DNA of 64,000 nucleotides from Pedobacter sp. (GCF_031119335.1 NZ_JAVHXT010000001.1:220448-284447); one strand, 5' to 3'. Shown: positions 55,603 through 63,869, numbered from the stretch's first letter. Notes: a model not told the origin generated them from the letters alone. Program-made: numbers and translations.

Positions 55603-56181
55603 ATGTGGAAATTTTTTAGAAATGAAAGTAAGCTTAATTCAGCAGGGAATGAGCCAAATTTTGAGGGCGCAGCCGCCCCAAAAATAGAAACTACTACAGA
55701 AATCCCCGAACGTCTTTTTATAGAAAAAGAGCAGGTGGAAGAAAAAAATGTTAATGCTAACTCCTTTAAAATAGAAAGTAATATCGAGCAGCTTTTCAAT
55801 TTCCTCGATCGAAACCACGAAACTAAGGGGTATGAAGATGCGCTCATGAACCCAGATATAAGTCATTTGGACCAAAATATACTGGCGCTGAAAAATGATT
55901 TAGAAAGAACAATTCGGAGAGTAAAAACATTTTACGAGGATTTTACTAGGGAAATAGACTTTCATATAGACAGTCGTTCGAGAAGTGGTCTGGTAGATAT
56001 TGTGGACGAACTGAAAATGAAACGCTCCATTGCCGAAAGCCACATGGTAAAAGTGCTAGAAATTGAAAGCGATGCTGCCAATAACAAAGGCGATAGCCAA
56101 GGCATGATCATTAGTTATACCCGAGGGTTTAAAAATGGGCTATCGGCCATATCACATCACTCCATTCTTAAACGTTTTTAG
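55603..56181 (+). CDS. Helical protein of unknown function in the HNH operon
   Basis: 192 residues, mostly charged helices (e.g. HLDQNILALKNDLERTIRRVKTFYEDFTREIDFHID and VDELKMKRSIAESHMVKVLEIES), with a disordered acidic N-terminus (NEPNFEGAAAPKIETTTEI). No membrane segment or catalytic motif. It lies 4 bp after the HNH gene and 2 bp before the DUF4407 gene. The coiled-coil character suggests a partner for the membrane protein downstream, which is inference. Confidence 0.65.
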   Translation: MWKFFRNESKLNSAGNEPNFEGAAAPKIETTTEIPERLFIEKEQVEEKNVNANSFKIESNIEQLFNFLDRNHETKGYEDALMNPDISHLDQNILALKNDLERTIRRVKTFYEDFTREIDFHIDSRSRSGLVDIVDELKMKRSIAESHMVKVLEIESDAANNKGDSQGMIISYTRGFKNGLSAISHHSILKRF

Positions 56182-56183
56182 CC

Positions 56184-57188
56184 ATGAATAAATTTCAAAG
56201 GTGGTGGGTTAAGTTTGGTTGCTTTCTCACAGGTTATGATTTTAATCTATTAAGTAATTGTAGTGAGGTTGCGGTACGTAAGGTGAAAAAATATACCGCT
56301 GCGTTAATCATTATTAGTATTATTTGGGCTTTTGTAGGTTACACCTTTTGTAATCGATACATTAAGTTAGGTCCCTATGAAAGTTTATTCGGAGCTCTAA
56401 TAGCTACCATTATTGTGTTGCAAATTGAAAGACAAATACTTATGGTACAAAAGTCTAGTAACGGTATGGCGTGGGTGAGGGGAACCATTGCGGTGCTCAT
56501 GGCTTTTATTGGTGCCTTGGTAATCGATCAGATCATTTTTAAGGATGATATTGAGAAAGCAAAAATGCAAAGCAATCAAGAAAAGGTTAATCAACTTATG
56601 CCGCTAAGGTCTGCCGAATTGATAAGGCAATTAAAAGAGTTAGATACTACCTTACATATAAAGGAAATAGAGCGAGCTAATTTATTGGCAGATATCAATG
56701 CCAATCCAACAATTAAGATTGTGGAAATTAGCAAGAGCCAAGTTCCAACTACAACTGTTTCAAGGGATACGCTTCAGGGTACTATTTCTAAAGTGGTGAT
56801 GAAAAATGTACAGACCACCAACCTAAAATCGATTCAAAATCCAAAGTATGCACAATTGGCACCACTAGATACGCAAATGGCTGCACTGCTTGTGCAAAAA
56901 ACTAAGAAAGAGGCAGTGCTGCTCGATCTACGTAACGAATTGGAAGTAGAAGTCGGAAGTAAAATAGGTTTTTTAGATGAGTTGAATATGATGATGCAGT
57001 TGCTTTCAGAATCTTCAATTGCAATTGTGGTATACGCCATTTGGTTTTTGTTCCTGCTCTTTTTGGAATTGCTAATTCTAATCAGTAAACGAAGCGATAG
57101 CGATTCGGATTACGATATGGCAATACAGCATCAAATGGCTGTTCACAATAAAAAAATTCAATTATTAATGAAATCTCAAAATCTTTAA
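56184..57188 (+). CDS. DUF4407-type membrane protein
   Basis: 334 residues. The N-terminus (WWVKFGCFLTGYDFNLLSNCSEVAVRKVKKYTAALIIISIIWAFVGYTF) is typical of DUF4407. Membrane helices lie at about 37-57, 70-88, 107-125 and 276-298. Between the third and fourth helix is a coiled coil of about 140 residues (QNQEKVNQLMPLRSAELIRQLKELD-like). The same membrane-coil layout is seen in the coiled-coil protein of the TerB operon, so the two operons may encode parallel membrane assemblies. Confidence 0.8.
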   Translation: MNKFQRWWVKFGCFLTGYDFNLLSNCSEVAVRKVKKYTAALIIISIIWAFVGYTFCNRYIKLGPYESLFGALIATIIVLQIERQILMVQKSSNGMAWVRGTIAVLMAFIGALVIDQIIFKDDIEKAKMQSNQEKVNQLMPLRSAELIRQLKELDTTLHIKEIERANLLADINANPTIKIVEISKSQVPTTTVSRDTLQGTISKVVMKNVQTTNLKSIQNPKYAQLAPLDTQMAALLVQKTKKEAVLLDLRNELEVEVGSKIGFLDELNMMMQLLSESSIAIVVYAIWFLFLLFLELLILISKRSDSDSDYDMAIQHQMAVHNKKIQLLMKSQNL

Positions 57189-57200
57189 TAACTAAATCTT

Positions 57201-58388
57201 ATGGCTTGGAAATTTAGAAAACGCATTAAGATCATCCCTGGTATTCATCTAAATATTAGCAGAAAAGGAATAAGCACCACTATTGGCGTAAGGGGTGCAA
57301 GTGTAAACATTGGGCCGAATGGAACATACCTTAACACCGGTATTCCCGGCACGGGTATCTACGATAGGCAGCGAATATCGGGCAATCCAAGAGTAAACGC
57401 AACGGTAACTCCTGCTGTAAATACTGTTCCCAATAGCTATCCGAAGGAAGATCACTTGATCAATACACCAACTGTGTTCGATAATATATTCAGCTTAGAT
57501 GCCAATCAGATTACCTCTAGCGACATGCAGGGTATCAAGGATACTATTCTGATGGCCCATCAACAACGGAAAGAACTTGCGAAAGATCGATTGTCTGTAT
57601 TGTTACAGTGGAAGAAATCACAATCCAGTTTGGTACTGAGCTATTTCTTATTGTACGGTTTCTTTATGAAGGAAAGGACTTTGGCGTTGAAGGTAGATAT
57701 TGCTGAACAAAAAAGAACCATCCAAGCCATAGATCATCAATTAGGAGCTAGTACAGTTGAGCTGGATTTTAACTTTGATGAAGAAATGCGCCTACAGTAC
57801 GAAAAGGTTGTTAATGGGTTTGGGAAACTATGCCGTATGGAAAAAGTTTGGGATATTACTTCTTCTCATGCCAACGATCAGTTTGCTACCCGTTCTTCGG
57901 CAGCTTATAACATCGTGCGCCGCCCAGTAAAGTTTAAGCTAGCATCCCTGCCAGAAATCAAGTCTACAACGCCAGCTATGCTATGGCAGAATGCTAATGG
58001 TGCCGATTTGTATTTCTACCCAAACTTTGTGGTGGTATGGAATAATAAAAACCATTTTGCTATAGTTGGCTACAATGAACTAGACTTGCGCTATAGCACT
58101 ACACGCTTTATTGAAGACGAATGCGTGCCGAAAGATGCGGTGGTGGTAGATAAAACTTGGGCTAAGGTAAACAAGAATGGGCAGCCGGATAGACGCTTCA
58201 AGAACAATTACCAAATACCAATTGCGGGTTATGGTAACATAGAGCTGAGAACAAATACAGGCTTGAACGAACGTTACCTCTTTAGTAGCAACGCCAATAC
58301 TGCAAATTTTAATAAAGAGTTTTTAGAGTATCAAATTAGTTTGTTGAAATTGGAATATGTTCCAGAAGTAAATGTTGTGCAATCCTAA
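57201..58388 (+). CDS. DUF4236-domain protein
   Basis: 395 residues. The first 55 residues match DUF4236: RKRIKIIPGIHLNISRKGIS followed by GVRGASVNIGPNGTYLNTGIPGTGIY, a small all-beta domain. A low-complexity stretch follows, then a helical region with a short hydrophobic part (SSLVLSYFLLYGFFM, about 150), then a C-terminal domain (about 190-395; KFKLASLPEIKSTTPAMLWQNANGADLYFYPN) resembling other stress-protein modules. No enzyme motif seen. Fourth gene of the operator-controlled HNH operon. Confidence 0.75.
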   Translation: MAWKFRKRIKIIPGIHLNISRKGISTTIGVRGASVNIGPNGTYLNTGIPGTGIYDRQRISGNPRVNATVTPAVNTVPNSYPKEDHLINTPTVFDNIFSLDANQITSSDMQGIKDTILMAHQQRKELAKDRLSVLLQWKKSQSSLVLSYFLLYGFFMKERTLALKVDIAEQKRTIQAIDHQLGASTVELDFNFDEEMRLQYEKVVNGFGKLCRMEKVWDITSSHANDQFATRSSAAYNIVRRPVKFKLASLPEIKSTTPAMLWQNANGADLYFYPNFVVVWNNKNHFAIVGYNELDLRYSTTRFIEDECVPKDAVVVDKTWAKVNKNGQPDRRFKNNYQIPIAGYGNIELRTNTGLNERYLFSSNANTANFNKEFLEYQISLLKLEYVPEVNVVQS

Positions 58389-58420
58389 TTCAAAAAATCC
58401 AGATATTCTTTAATTATCTT

Positions 58421-60013
58421 ATGACATCAATAAAGCCTACTATTTATCTTATCAAGGATAATATAAAAGAACCTAAACAGATCTTCAAGAAGAGCTATAG
58501 GTTAATTATGGTTGAAAAGGACGAAGCCGTCCTATTTTATCGAGCAAGTCAAAATAGCACTCCAGATTGGGCAAATTATCTTTCTGAAAATTTTGAAGTT
58601 AGTACAAAGCCTTTTAAGAATTCCTCTTCTTATGCCGTAATTGTACTAAAGATTGATAACCGATTGCTCGCAATACCTTTGGGAATGGGCTTACATTTAC
58701 TCGATTTAACTAAAATTGAATATAATTTCGGTCTGAAGACTGCCATCAACTGCATTCCGAAGGCTGAAATTAGACAGATAGACACCACTACTCCGGAAAC
58801 TAATTCGCAAAAAACAAAGAAACAAGCAGTGACAGGATCAACTCCAGAGGATTTTGGCATTAATAAGCAGAAGGATATCCTGCGGGGGATAGTTGGGAAG
58901 CTGCCGAAAAATCATGAGCTGGGGGATGCATTGGAAGGAAAGGATAGTTTGAGATTGTCAAAAAATGTCGAAGGGTTTATGAAGCTTAAATCCTTGGCAA
59001 AAAAGGTATTAGAGCATTTTGCTTCAACACACTACAAAACTGATTATCCATGGATTGATAATATTGCTATGGTCAGGGATAAATCGCTAATTGAAAAGCT
59101 TACAAAAACGCTAGTTAAAGCGTTAAAATACGGAAAATTCGAAGACATGTTTTTTTCACCACCAGTTTATTATGAAATGATTTTCGATTTCAATGGTTTT
59201 ATTTTTTCCACAGGCGATGGTAAGCGAATCGATAAAAAAGAGACTTTCGAAATGCCAGATATGCTGGATTGGAAGAACAGTGTAGGGACATCGATCAAAG
59301 AGATCTCTTTAGAAAATCTTGATAAGTTCAAAGTCAATCTAGTAAGCGATACACAAAAGAAGGAACAGGATTGGCCACTTCAAAGGTGTCTGTCTTGGGA
59401 AACTGATCTCGAAGGTAAAAAGTACATACTTTCGGAAGGAAGTTGGTATGCTGTAGAATCTTCTTTTTTCGATGAAGTAGAAGATTTTTATGGGAAAAGG
59501 ATTTTAAGTGCACATAGTTTGCCTAGACCATCAAAAAGCAAAATCAAGGAAAGTATTTATAATGAAGAAATCAGTAAAGCAATAAAAGACAGTTATTTAT
59601 TTGATTTAGGGAGCCCGAAATCTAGCTCTTTCAGTTTAGGAAAAGACAGAAACGAAGCTTGTGATGTATTCGATGTAAAAGAAAAAACATTTATCCACGT
59701 AAAAATGGGTAAATCTTCGCCTTCTCTGAGTCACCTGTTTAGACAGGGAGCGTTTAGTGCACAACTTCTCAAACAGGATTTGAAAAGCCGTGATGAATTT
59801 CGGAAGCATTTTACTACTCAAGGGTGTAAGACTGTTGTGATTAATGAGCCATATGTACCTTCAGAGTTTAGGATATTATTCGCCGTGGTACTTGGAAAGA
59901 AGCAGAAGAAGAACATACCATTTTTTAGCAAAGTATCATTTAGAGATATAGCAGAAAATGTTTTAGAACTGATGGGGCACGAGTGCAGGCTTACATATGT
60001 TGATCTTCCTTAG
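58421..60013 (+). CDS. TIGR04141/DUF6119 family protein, possible nuclease
   Basis: 530 residues. The start (MTSIKPTIYLIKDNI) and the mid-part pattern (AIPLGMGLHLLDLTKIEYNFGLKTAINCI) match the sporadically distributed TIGR04141 family. The C-terminal third contains EACDVFDVKEKTFIHVKMGKSS...LSHLFRQG, in which acidic residues and the K of HVK could form a PD-(D/E)xK-like active site. The family occurs near restriction and other defence genes. It is the last gene of the HNH operon, 32 bp after the DUF4236 gene. A role in DNA degradation during defence is inferred. Confidence 0.78.
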   Translation: MTSIKPTIYLIKDNIKEPKQIFKKSYRLIMVEKDEAVLFYRASQNSTPDWANYLSENFEVSTKPFKNSSSYAVIVLKIDNRLLAIPLGMGLHLLDLTKIEYNFGLKTAINCIPKAEIRQIDTTTPETNSQKTKKQAVTGSTPEDFGINKQKDILRGIVGKLPKNHELGDALEGKDSLRLSKNVEGFMKLKSLAKKVLEHFASTHYKTDYPWIDNIAMVRDKSLIEKLTKTLVKALKYGKFEDMFFSPPVYYEMIFDFNGFIFSTGDGKRIDKKETFEMPDMLDWKNSVGTSIKEISLENLDKFKVNLVSDTQKKEQDWPLQRCLSWETDLEGKKYILSEGSWYAVESSFFDEVEDFYGKRILSAHSLPRPSKSKIKESIYNEEISKAIKDSYLFDLGSPKSSSFSLGKDRNEACDVFDVKEKTFIHVKMGKSSPSLSHLFRQGAFSAQLLKQDLKSRDEFRKHFTTQGCKTVVINEPYVPSEFRILFAVVLGKKQKKNIPFFSKVSFRDIAENVLELMGHECRLTYVDLP

Positions 60014-60168
60014 AAGTTATGATGCTGTTTCATGATTTGAATTTAGATAATTATAATTATTTTAATCCTAAATAAATTTCTCAGAACTATATATGTGCTC
60101 TTAGTAGTTATCCAGATCTCCATAGCTTACAAAGAGAAACATTTTTTATAAACTTAAACTAATATTTT

Positions 60169-60462
60169 ATGAATGAATTCGATGAAAATGATCTGATTAA
60201 CAATGATTATGAGAATACCACTACTAAAGGTGACAATCCGAATTATACGGCCATTCGTGATCGTGAGAGAGTAAGTAAAAAAGAACGTTATGAAGTTGTA
60301 TATTTTTGCAACGCATTTATAAATGACTATAACGTGCCCAAAACAAAAGAAAGTTTTCAGAAAGTTGAAAAACTAATTAGGCTCCCTCAAGCTAGGGGTA
60401 TTATTATGCGTAATGAGCTAAATGATTTTGTAGCGCAAAATTGGAACAAAGCATTAGTTTAA
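60169..60462 (+). CDS. Small acidic protein, unknown
   Basis: 97 residues, hydrophilic, with no signal peptide. Begins MNEFDENDLINNDYENTTTKGD and has a helical C-terminal half (SKKERYEVVYFCNAFINDYNVPKTKESFQKVEKLIRLPQARGI). I do not recognise it. It stands 155 bp after the DUF6119 gene and has no island operator. A hairpin-like GACGCCAT/ATGGCGTC lies just after its stop (about 60480-60507) and could end transcription. Confidence 0.55.
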   Translation: MNEFDENDLINNDYENTTTKGDNPNYTAIRDRERVSKKERYEVVYFCNAFINDYNVPKTKESFQKVEKLIRLPQARGIIMRNELNDFVAQNWNKALV

Positions 60463-60591
60463 TATGTTGCCAATCGAAGACGCCATCCAAATACGTTTAT
60501 ATGGCGTCTTCTAACATTTAGGTGCTCAAGAAATAAATTAGGGTTTTAGCCAAAAAGCTTATCGGCTTATACACTCTTCTTTTTATAAGGA

Positions 60592-60882
60592 CTATATTTT
60601 TGATTTCTTACTTTTAGCTGCTAATGCTTCTTGTTCCGCAATAGTGTTTAGCTTAACGTCTTTAAAAATCTGCTTTTGAAGTTCTCCAGGCTCTACTTCC
60701 ATTGCTAAAGCTATGAGATAGCTTTCTTGGGCGGTAAGTATAGTTGAGGGGTCATTAGAAAGCAAACTTAATCTTGTTTCACTTATTCCTGTTTTTCTAT
60801 AAATCGCAGCTTTATTTGCTGATTTATTAAATAGAAATTTTCCCAAGTTTGTTATTTCCGATTTCTTTTTCACAGTAATCAT
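60592..60882 (-). CDS. XRE-like HTH regulator, small
   Basis: 96 residues. NKAAIYRKTGISETRLSLLSNDPSTILTAQESYLIALAMEVEPGELQKQIF has the helix-turn-helix spacing of Cro/XRE proteins (helices at about 22-34, 36-48 and 52-65). A basic tail (AAKSKKSKI) follows. It probably binds DNA as a dimer; targets unknown. It is the last gene before the sigma/Cas12f-like locus and faces away from it, separated by 860 bp of repeat-rich DNA. Confidence 0.7.
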   Translation of the reverse strand: MITVKKKSEITNLGKFLFNKSANKAAIYRKTGISETRLSLLSNDPSTILTAQESYLIALAMEVEPGELQKQIFKDVKLNTIAEQEALAAKSKKSKI

Positions 60883-61029
60883 TTCAATAAACTTAGTTAT
60901 TGATGATTGTACTTTATATTTTTGATGTTTTTAATTATATTATATAAAGAATAATTTATAATATCTAAACTTTAATTTTTATATTCGTTTAATAATTAGG
61001 TATTAATAAGAGTCTTGCAACTACAAAAT

Positions 61030-61146
61030 CTGAGGCCGTTGAAGCAAGACAGCAGATTAATGCCCATATCTATATGTAGATGTATATATTTGTACATCGA
61101 AATAGATGTGGGACTGCTGTAAATCCATTTCAACGTAAGGCCTCAG
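61030..61146 (+). other. Long imperfect hairpin (117 nt), structured RNA or foldback element
   Basis: CTGAGGCC-GTTGAA pairs with TTCAAC-(GTAA)-GGCCTCAG. Inside, ACAGCAG pairs with CTGCTGT, CCCATATCTAT with ATAGATGTGGG (one mismatch), and GATGTA with TACATC. The stems are nested along nearly the whole length. No ORF crosses it. It lies 600 bp upstream of the sigma gene. No reverse transcriptase is near, so a retron is unlikely. Confidence 0.65.
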
Positions 61147-61209
61147 AAACTTTAATGTAGTTACGGTATGTAGTCCCACATATATTGTTTGGGCTATTCG
61201 CCACCAAGA

Positions 61210-61229
61210 CTCGTATAATCAAATACGAG
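61210..61229. other. Perfect 7-bp hairpin CTCGTAT-AATCAA-ATACGAG
   Basis: The stem lies directly before a possible small ORF (ATG at 61231) and is not followed by a T run. Confidence 0.5.
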
Positions 61230-61230
61230 C

Positions 61231-61383
61231 ATGGAAAGAAAACAATTAACGCAATTTTCAAAAGCCTATCGTCGCAGTAGGCAGTGCAGCCAATGTTTTG
61301 GCCTTTCTTTACGTACATCCAAACCTGTATCGTTTTATCTTTTTGATCGGCTTTATGCTTTGAAGCCGAAGAATCCGGTGTAA
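61231..61383 (+). CDS. Possible 50-residue basic peptide (low confidence)
   Basis: ATG to TAA, too short for the ORF track. It begins MERKQLTQFSKAYRR and contains RQCSQCFGL (CxxC), then a basic Ser/Lys region. It starts 1 bp after a perfect hairpin. There is no recognisable promoter, terminator or family, so it may be chance. Its place upstream of the sigma/Cas12f-like locus makes it worth recording. Confidence 0.25.
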   Translation: MERKQLTQFSKAYRRSRQCSQCFGLSLRTSKPVSFYLFDRLYALKPKNPV

Positions 61384-61423
61384 TTCCTCTAACTCCCCTA
61401 AAGGGGAATGTCTGCCTATTGCA

Positions 61424-61454
61424 TTAAGATCCCGTATCAAGCACGGGATGACGC
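61424..61454 (-). repeat. Interspersed element, family C, copy 4 (inverted)
   Basis: Read on the minus strand: GTCATCCCGTGCTTGATACG followed by GGATCTTAATGC, matching the copy at 44521. Around it are CCCCTAAAGGGG (61398-61410) and GATATCGGGACAGGCAGGATGACA-like repeat text. The rest of 61384-61746 shows no gene. Confidence 0.6.
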
Positions 61455-61746
61455 ATGATGCAGAAGGATAGTGCTAATTAACTTGGATCCTTCGACACGC
61501 TCCCCGATGATATCGGGACAGGCAGGATGACATTAGGTTTGAAGAGCAATGACGGCAGGGGGGAGGCTTCGGGAAAAATAAGGCTAAAAGCCTCAAGGGA
61601 GAAGTATGCTCAAACCAACCAACAAAATAGATAATCAACAATAAATTTAGGCTCATTGTGGCGCCGTAAGATGAGGCGAAAGCACTCGTTGAGCATTTTA
61701 ATGCACACAATTAATCAAAATTAACCAGCAAAAAAATGAACCTATT

Positions 61747-62532
61747 ATGAAAAGAAATTATGCACTCAATTTTGATCAGTTTAGGGAAGGAAACGAAAAG
61801 GGTTTGACGTTCTTTTATCAATTATGGTATCCTAAATTATATTACTGGTGCTTTAGATATATCAAAGACGATATAAATGCCGACTGCATAGTAAATGAAG
61901 CTTTTTTAAGGTTGTGGTTAGCGAGGAAGCAGATGGAAGTGGTAGAACAGTTGGAGCTATTTGTGAGGAAGTTGATTGCAGATGGTTGCAGGGCTTTTTA
62001 TAAGACGGCTAACCATCAATTTCAGCGTAGTATGTTGCGTTTAGACGAGATAGATGATTACCAAGATTGGATGGCAGGCTTTGATCCGAGATTGGAAAGT
62101 GAAGAGCAAGCGCTTTACGAGCAGGCACCAGATGAACAGCTTAAAGAGCAATGGGCGCAGGTAGAAAGGGTGATCCCCAGCCTTAATTTAGACCAGCAAT
62201 TGTTTGTGCGTTTGTGCATGAAATATGGTTTCGACTATGGTCGTATTGCCTGGCATGTTGGTGGGGTCTCCGATCATCAGGTAGCCCGAAAGGTTGAAAA
62301 AATATTGAAGGAGCTGAAAGCCATCCTTTCCGATACGAAGAAGCTGGGTACCGTTAAGAACAGCCAGTTCACGTTCCAAGGCGATGTAAGCGAAGAACAG
62401 TCCGAAATTTTGCGCATGCGCTATACTTTGGGCTACAGCTTTGCCGAAATCGCCAAGGAGCTGAACTTACCCCAAGGCGATATCCAAAGGACTTTTGTAA
62501 ATGCGATGACAAAGGTTAAGAAGGAAAAATAA
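61747..62532 (+). CDS. ECF-like sigma factor with two sigma-4-like regions, partner of the Cas12f-like protein
   Basis: 261 residues. Region sigma-2 lies at about 8-88 (FREGNEKGLTFFYQLWYPKL...DCIVNEAFLRLWLAR). An acidic linker follows (DEIDDYQDWMAGFDPRLESEE). A first HTH region (about 135-192; SLNLDQQLFVRLCMKYGFDYGRIAWHVGG-like) is divergent from sigma-4. A second, much more canonical sigma-4 region lies at about 213-258 (SEEQSEILRMRYTLGYSFAEIAKELNLP...NAMTKV). Ordinary ECF sigmas are about 160-200 residues with one sigma-4. No anti-sigma (FecR-like) gene is adjacent. The neighbour 106 bp downstream is a nuclease-dead Cas12f-like protein. I infer that this sigma is brought to DNA by that protein rather than by a promoter motif. 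Confidence 0.85.
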   Translation: MKRNYALNFDQFREGNEKGLTFFYQLWYPKLYYWCFRYIKDDINADCIVNEAFLRLWLARKQMEVVEQLELFVRKLIADGCRAFYKTANHQFQRSMLRLDEIDDYQDWMAGFDPRLESEEQALYEQAPDEQLKEQWAQVERVIPSLNLDQQLFVRLCMKYGFDYGRIAWHVGGVSDHQVARKVEKILKELKAILSDTKKLGTVKNSQFTFQGDVSEEQSEILRMRYTLGYSFAEIAKELNLPQGDIQRTFVNAMTKVKKEK

Positions 62533-62638
62533 ACAGAACCAAAAAATGGAGTGCCAATGCCCGGCATGAGGGCAGGAAAGACAGTGTGCATGGCAAAATG
62601 AGTTATTATCTATTATAAATGAAATTCAAGCTAAACTT

Positions 62639-63736
62639 ATGGAAACTAAAACCATCATCATTACCCGCAAAATTCAACTCCTTATAGATAGCGAGGATGC
62701 TGAAGTAGTTAAAGAGGCCAAAGCTCAACTCTATCAATGGCAAAACATCTGCTTTAAGGCAGCTAATATGATCATAAGCCATCAGTTTATACAGGAGCAG
62801 GTAAAAGATTTTTTCTACCTCACCGAAGACATCAAGCTAAAGTTAAGCGACAAGAAGAAGGATGAAGATGGCATATTAACGTTATCAAAAGAGGGTACCA
62901 CCTACCATGTATTGGCTAGCCATTTCAAAGGTCGGGTACCTATGAACATGATGGCTAACCTTAACCATAGTTTGCTATCGTACTTCAGTAAGGAAAAAGC
63001 GGCTTATTGGAAGGGGGAGAAGTCGCTTAGAAACTATAAGAAGAATATTCCAATACCATTTAGCGGACGGTCTATTACTAAATTTACGCTTACGCCCGAT
63101 GGTAGGAATTATCGTTTTAAGCTCTTTAAAATTCCTTTTAGAACTTACTTGGGCAGAGACCGCTCTGACAAAAAGATAGTGATGGATCGATTAAGAACTG
63201 GAGCACTGCAGCTTCGTGCCAGTCACTTGCAAATCACACAGGGCAAAGTATTCCTATTGGCCACCATTCAAATGGAGAAAGCGCAACATGAGTTAGATCC
63301 CACGGTTATTGCGGAAGCTTCGCTGTCCATAGAACATCCGGTGGTGGTTAAGATTGGGAAATATAGCTATACCATTGGCAGTAAGGAAGAGTTTTTGCAT
63401 AGGCGTTTGGCCATACAAGCTGCTATCTATCGGGTAAAGAAGGGGGCGAGCTTTAATAGGGGTGGGCACGGCAGAAAAAGGAAGATGAAAAGCTTGGACG
63501 ACTATAAACAACAAGAAAAGCGCTATGTAGATTATAAACTGCATGTGTATAGCCGAATGCTGATTAATTTTTGCATTAAACATAATGCGGCTACGCTGCT
63601 ATTGGTTAATCAGCAGGCCAAGGAAGAGCTAGCCAAAGAAGATCATTTCTTATTGCAGAACTGGAGTTACTATAGTTTGAAAGAGAAGATAAGCTACAAA
63701 GCTGTAAAAGCAGGCATACAATTAATTGTAGAATAA
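62639..63736 (+). CDS. Short, nuclease-dead TnpB/Cas12f-like protein
   Basis: 365 residues. The N-terminal helical and wedge-like half (KEAKAQLYQWQNICFKAANMIISHQF; IPIPFSGRSITKF; YRFKLFKIPFRTYLGRD) follows the Cas12f/TnpB plan. At the RuvC-I position the text is ASLSIEHPVVVKIGKYSYTIG, without the Asp of GIDLG. At RuvC-II it is TLLLVNQQ, with Asn where IVLEDL has Glu. YYSLKEKISYKAVKAGIQLIVE corresponds to the helix and strand before the zinc finger, and the protein ends there, so the zinc finger and RuvC-III are missing. A tandem RNA-like array begins 8 bp after the stop, and no frame continues the domain. It should bind a guide RNA and DNA but not cut. Confidence 0.85.
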   Translation: METKTIIITRKIQLLIDSEDAEVVKEAKAQLYQWQNICFKAANMIISHQFIQEQVKDFFYLTEDIKLKLSDKKKDEDGILTLSKEGTTYHVLASHFKGRVPMNMMANLNHSLLSYFSKEKAAYWKGEKSLRNYKKNIPIPFSGRSITKFTLTPDGRNYRFKLFKIPFRTYLGRDRSDKKIVMDRLRTGALQLRASHLQITQGKVFLLATIQMEKAQHELDPTVIAEASLSIEHPVVVKIGKYSYTIGSKEEFLHRRLAIQAAIYRVKKGASFNRGGHGRKRKMKSLDDYKQQEKRYVDYKLHVYSRMLINFCIKHNAATLLLVNQQAKEELAKEDHFLLQNWSYYSLKEKISYKAVKAGIQLIVE

Positions 63737-63744
63737 ATTTAAGG

Positions 63745-63818
63745 AGGTTGCTTGCACAACCCTAGGGTGAGATCATTGGTACTCACTAAGCTTAGCGTGA
63801 TCTAGCTGGCATGCAACA
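63745..63818 (+). ncRNA. Candidate guide RNA, unit 1
   Basis: Hairpin 1 GGTTG-CTTGCA-CAACC (63746-63761), hairpin 2 GTGAG...CTCAC (63767-63786), then CTAAG, then a 28-nt variable segment (63791-63818) beginning CTTAGCGTGATCTAGCTGGC. I infer scaffold (about 46 nt) followed by a 3' guide, the order used by Cas12f and TnpB RNAs. No unit-type promoter precedes it, so it would come from read-through of the Cas12f-like gene. GAACA-AAATT-TGTTC just after it could form a 3' hairpin. Confidence 0.65.
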
Positions 63819-63826
63819 GAACAAAA

Positions 63827-63860
63827 TTTGTTCGCATAAGGAGTTGTTTTGTATTTTTTG
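63827..63860 (+). promoter_or_regulatory. Candidate promoter of unit 2, inside the conserved block
   Basis: TTTG (63827-63830), 21 bp, then TATTTTTTG (63852-63860) resembles the Bacteroidota -33/-7 pair with one extra T in the -7 box. Transcription would start about 6 nt later, right at hairpin 1 of unit 2. Confidence 0.55.
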
Positions 63861-63869
63861 ATATAAAAG

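Noticed and set aside
61030-61146. Retron msr-msd RNA
   Set aside because: A long foldback RNA fits, but no reverse-transcriptase gene is present within the window.
61474-61710. 78-residue minus-strand ORF upstream of the sigma gene
   Set aside because: Its sequence (Leu/Ser/Cys-rich, from repeat DNA) has no start context and no known family.
62639-63736. An ordinary IS200/IS605 TnpB transposon gene
   Set aside because: No TnpA, no recognisable transposon ends, catalytic residues missing, and a sigma gene plus a structured array as neighbours.
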